Positions 60,961 to 64,000 of a stretch of 64,000 nt of DNA are shown in pieces. The stretch comes from Sclerurus mexicanus (taxonomy: Eukaryota; Chordata; Aves; Passeriformes; Furnariidae). The notes under the pieces were generated by a model, which made no database searches, had not been told where the DNA came from, and was given only the letters and a program-made list of their open reading frames with translations. The translations under genes were made by a program, and so were the position numbers. The stretch spans positions 484,351 to 548,350 of the forward strand of contig VWZF01006911.1 of NCBI GenBank assembly GCA_013396755.1, given 5' to 3'. The stretch's first letter is position 1. The number at the start of each line of letters is the position of its first letter.

Positions 60961-63900
60961 TAAGATAATTAGGTAGGCTTCTTTTATAGTTAATTGATAG
61001 GGATACGCACTGACGTTTGATTCTTCACGCTTATCTTAGACATCTCCCTTCTGTGGGATTACTCAACCTTTGGATGTCCATGTCTTTATACAAACTACAG
61101 AGGAAGCTCAGATGAGCATGTAGGACATATAAATTCTATATTATTAAGTCATGAGAGGTGAGGTGCACCCCCAAGACACCACATCCAGTTACTGGACATT
61201 GAGTATTGCCAACTTTTATTCTAAATTTTCCCTATGGAGTTCTTCCCTTAGCAGGCTCTTTGGCTCTGAAGAACCATAAAAGGCAGATCTGCATTTGAAG
61301 ACAGAAAGCCCAGGGCTGCCTGACTACTAGCTCTTCCTGGAGGGCACTGGATTGGAAGTGGGAGAAAAGTCAGAACAAAAAGTCTGAGAGGGTGGGAGAA
61401 AAGTCTGATCTGATGACCTGAGTTCAAAACAGATGATCCACATGCAGAAGAAGTGTAATGATGGGACTCAAGAAGACTCTGAAGATGCAGGGAGAAAAAG
61501 TATCTTGCTAAAGAGATGCAATGTGAATTAGTCTGGAAAGACTTCAAGAAAAAAAAAATTCTTAAATTTGATTCTTGTTCAGGACCTCAATTTAGAAATT
61601 TTTGAGTGTCACTCCAAAAGGAGATACTGTTAGTGACTGATGGGGAAAGAGTAACTGATAAGCCACAAAGGCTGAGGCTGACTTACAGCAGCTGCTCAAG
61701 GGTGGAGATGTGTTTTTAAGAACTAAGTCTTAATTCTTTTTGTCCATGAATACGGTATACTTTCATTGTTTCTGCACTCGACGTATGTCCAAAGCCTGTA
61801 AGATTTCAGGGAAATTGCACAGCTGGTACAGCAGGAAAAAGTCACCTTGTGAGGGCAGATTATCAGTTACACAACACAACACAACAGTGGTCTCGGTGTG
61901 GGCTCAGCTTCTGAAAGTAGCAATATCAAAGTCAGATTAACCAGCACGTGGGAATAGATTTGGCACAAACAACATCAGTCCAGCGTAGCTGTTCTGTGTT
62001 CCTTTTTTCTAGTGCAGTCCCATGGGTGGGGACTTAGCAGAGAACTGGAGGACTTGTGGCACTCCAGGCCACCAAACAGCATCTGTTGGTGGCTGTGTGA
62101 AATGGCTCCATATTACAGCAGCTCTGGGACTGCTCTAAGTGTGTGGAAGGGGCCATTCTTCCCATGCTCCAAGCAATGTCTCCCATTAGGTTGAGCAGCA
62201 AATCTCTGACAGATATTTCTTGTGGTTTATCTTCATGGAATATTGTTCTTAAGCAATTATGTCTTGTCATTTGTTGTCACCCCACCCTACTATTTTTCTT
62301 AATATTCTAACATGGTAATCATCACTAGAGAATTAAATCCTAGAACTATTCCTGTAGCATCAAAGTATTTGTCTGAAATTGAAAATTGTGTTGGAGCTGG
62401 TTTAAGAAAAGAGCCACATTAACTACATAGGACTGAAGTAAAGATATTCTAAACTTCTATTGAAATATTTAACCTCTTTAACTGCAAAATAACCTAGTTC
62501 CATTAAATAGGTGGCTTTATTTCTTGTTTCTAAAACAGGTCAAGAAGCATGACCAGGGGAATCTTTTCATGTGCAGTTCCATCACAGCAATATAAATTCT
62601 CATTTATCAGTGCCGTGGTAATATGAAAACCTTTCGTTTTGATCGTTTTCAAAAGATGACAAAAAATGACTCTTCAAAGTCCTCTCTAGAAGGTGCTACT
62701 TTAGTCAGAATGCTGCTACTGAACTTACTCCCATAGAGATGAATTCTCTTGAGGCCACCATAGACAACCTGACTGCCATCAGTGGTCATTTTATCTGAGG
62801 GCATAATTTAATGCCTAATAGGTTACCTTATGAATATAAAAGACATTCTTAGTCCTCAACCATGTCATCATTAATGTTTATACATATTTCGTGACACACT
62901 ATGTACCAACATAATTACAGATTCTACTTCTAGGGTGCTCTTAAAAAGGATCATAAAAGCTCTTTGCTCACTCTGTCTCTCAGTTCCATACAGTTGGCAG
63001 CAGACGGGATTGGGAACTATTCCTATGGAGCTGAGGCGCTTTTTTCACCTTTGATTTAGGGTCCTATTTAGGATGGAAATACTCACAGTGAATATCTACT
63101 TTGCAGATTGCAGTGTAGTGTTAGGGGAACCTGCTTACCAAGGGGTAGTTAGTACTGCATTAGTGATGTACCCGCAGGGCAGAAGAGCTTTATTTTAGCT
63201 TTTCAAAGGCCATCTTGGACTTAAGTGATAACTGACTGTGTCAAGGCGTCATGTCTTGTAGTATAGCAGTGCACTTCAGAACTCTTGAACAGTGAAGTGA
63301 TCCATAAAAAGCAGTACTGGCTGGAAGCAAGTTGCCCCTGATGCTAATGACCACCTACTTTCTCATCTCTTTTAAGAGTGTTTATTTACAAAGGAGCTCC
63401 ATCATGTCCTGTGCGTAAAGTCATATCACTTTATGAATCTTCTGACCAACATGTAGTTAATTCTTTGCATTTAACCAGTAGCATCTTGCAATGAGCACTG
63501 GGAAGAGTACAGCACTTCTGAGAAGATTTGTGAGGGAGGAGAAACAGTAACAGTAAAAACATGGTGGAGGTTCTCATTTTTGGATTTGCACAAAGGAGAA
63601 TCTTTCAGGAATCCGTCCAAAATTCTACCAGTGAATGTGATCAGAGATGCACTTTGCTCTCACAAGAAGCGAAACCACTATGTTGTTATTTACAACTGGG
63701 CTTTGCTTTGCAGGGGAAGAAAAGCCAAATGACATTCTCTTACTGAAATTATTAGATGGAAAGGTCCAAGTGGTTTTGAATCTTAGTATTTTTCTATGTA
63801 GGGAATAAACCCAACAAAAACCAATCCTTAAACTGGGTATTCACAAACACAAAAATAGAATTACAAAAGAAGAAAGGGCACAGCAGCACCACAGAGCTGT

Positions 63901-64000
63901 GGCTGCAACTCCTGCACTGCATTTCAGATTTTACTTTCTAGCCCTGCCCTCTCACTCAAAAAATGGAACAAAACAGAGCAGGCGTGTGTTTGTGCCTGTG

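Larger units (their letters stand above)
11219..64000 (-). other. WDPCP: WDPCP gene, 3' portion (exons and introns)
   Basis: This minus-strand span contains the recognisable C-terminal exons of WDPCP (WD repeat-containing planar cell polarity effector, Fritz homolog). WDPCP is a CPLANE-complex protein working with FUZ and INTU at the ciliary base; it is needed for ciliogenesis, septin organisation and collective cell movement, and the human gene is a Bardet-Biedl locus (BBS15). Exons are tiny (64-136 bp) and introns large (about 1.5, 6.5, 24 and 6 kb, and more than 13 kb), as expected for this very long gene. The order along the minus strand matches the protein order. The exon upstream of 50510, which should end around the conserved FFHHLL-R segment, was looked for up to 64000 and not found. 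Confidence 0.88.
50511..64000 (-). other. WDPCP: WDPCP intron, incomplete at window edge
   Basis: More than 13 kb upstream of the exon at 50447-50510 with no coding segment recognised. It contains an old CR1 copy (59410-60960) and a palindromic MITE relic (56756-56855). The rest is AT-rich unique-looking DNA; ORFs such as 51275-51598 (-), 59041-59334 (-) and 54288-54620 (+) show no recognisable domain. Confidence 0.6.

Noticed and set aside
1..64000. CRISPR arrays, tRNA/rRNA genes, prophage, operons
   Set aside because: None seen; sequence is vertebrate nuclear DNA with split genes and interspersed repeats.

Overview
This is vertebrate nuclear DNA, most likely from a bird. Three kinds of evidence agree. 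The first 42 bases encode the last 13 residues of OTX1 and its stop codon. Minus-strand exons encode the C-terminal part of WDPCP (Fritz homolog). The interspersed repeats are CR1 LINE 3' ends of the kind seen in birds, plus much older amniote repeats. OTX1 beside WDPCP in convergent (tail-to-tail) orientation is the same order as on human 2p15. There are no bacterial-type genes, operons, CRISPR arrays or prophages, and almost every open reading frame in the window is a chance ORF in non-coding DNA.

Layout. 1-42: end of OTX1 coding sequence (+). 43 to about 1180: OTX1 3' UTR, closing with two AATAAA signals. About 1180-11200: intergenic DNA, GC-rich for the first kilobase. About 11219-64000: the 3' part of WDPCP (-). 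Five exons or candidate exons are placed, in transcript order: 50447-50510, 44331-44433, 20068-20203, 13465-13559 and a tentative terminal exon at 11915-11958. The first three match the human protein as I remember it and have consistent splice phases (phase 2 in, then 0, then 1). The fourth is supported by splice sites and by being open only in the correct phase. The last is the best candidate I can see for the stop-codon exon. No WDPCP exon was found between 50511 and 64000, so the next upstream exon probably lies beyond the window.

Repeats. Two CR1 3' ends lie tail to tail just upstream of the 44.3 kb exon (about 44838-44947 + and 45261-45555 -). A much older CR1 copy about 1.5 kb long, antisense to the window, spans about 59410-60960 and still shows a decayed reverse-transcriptase box. 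Two MIR-like CORE-SINE relics (about 15755-15960 - and 29200-29362 +), a decayed palindromic MITE (56756-56855), three small tandem duplications and a few simple repeats complete the set.

Function. OTX1 is a homeodomain transcription factor of forebrain and sense-organ development. WDPCP is a planar-cell-polarity effector of the CPLANE complex, needed for ciliogenesis. The WDPCP introns next to OTX1 are a plausible location for distal OTX1 enhancers, and a few candidate conserved non-coding stretches are flagged at low confidence. I found no convincing novel biological system. The items most worth checking are a possible in-frame-length 'poison' exon at 47226-47444 and the non-obvious WDPCP C-terminal exons.
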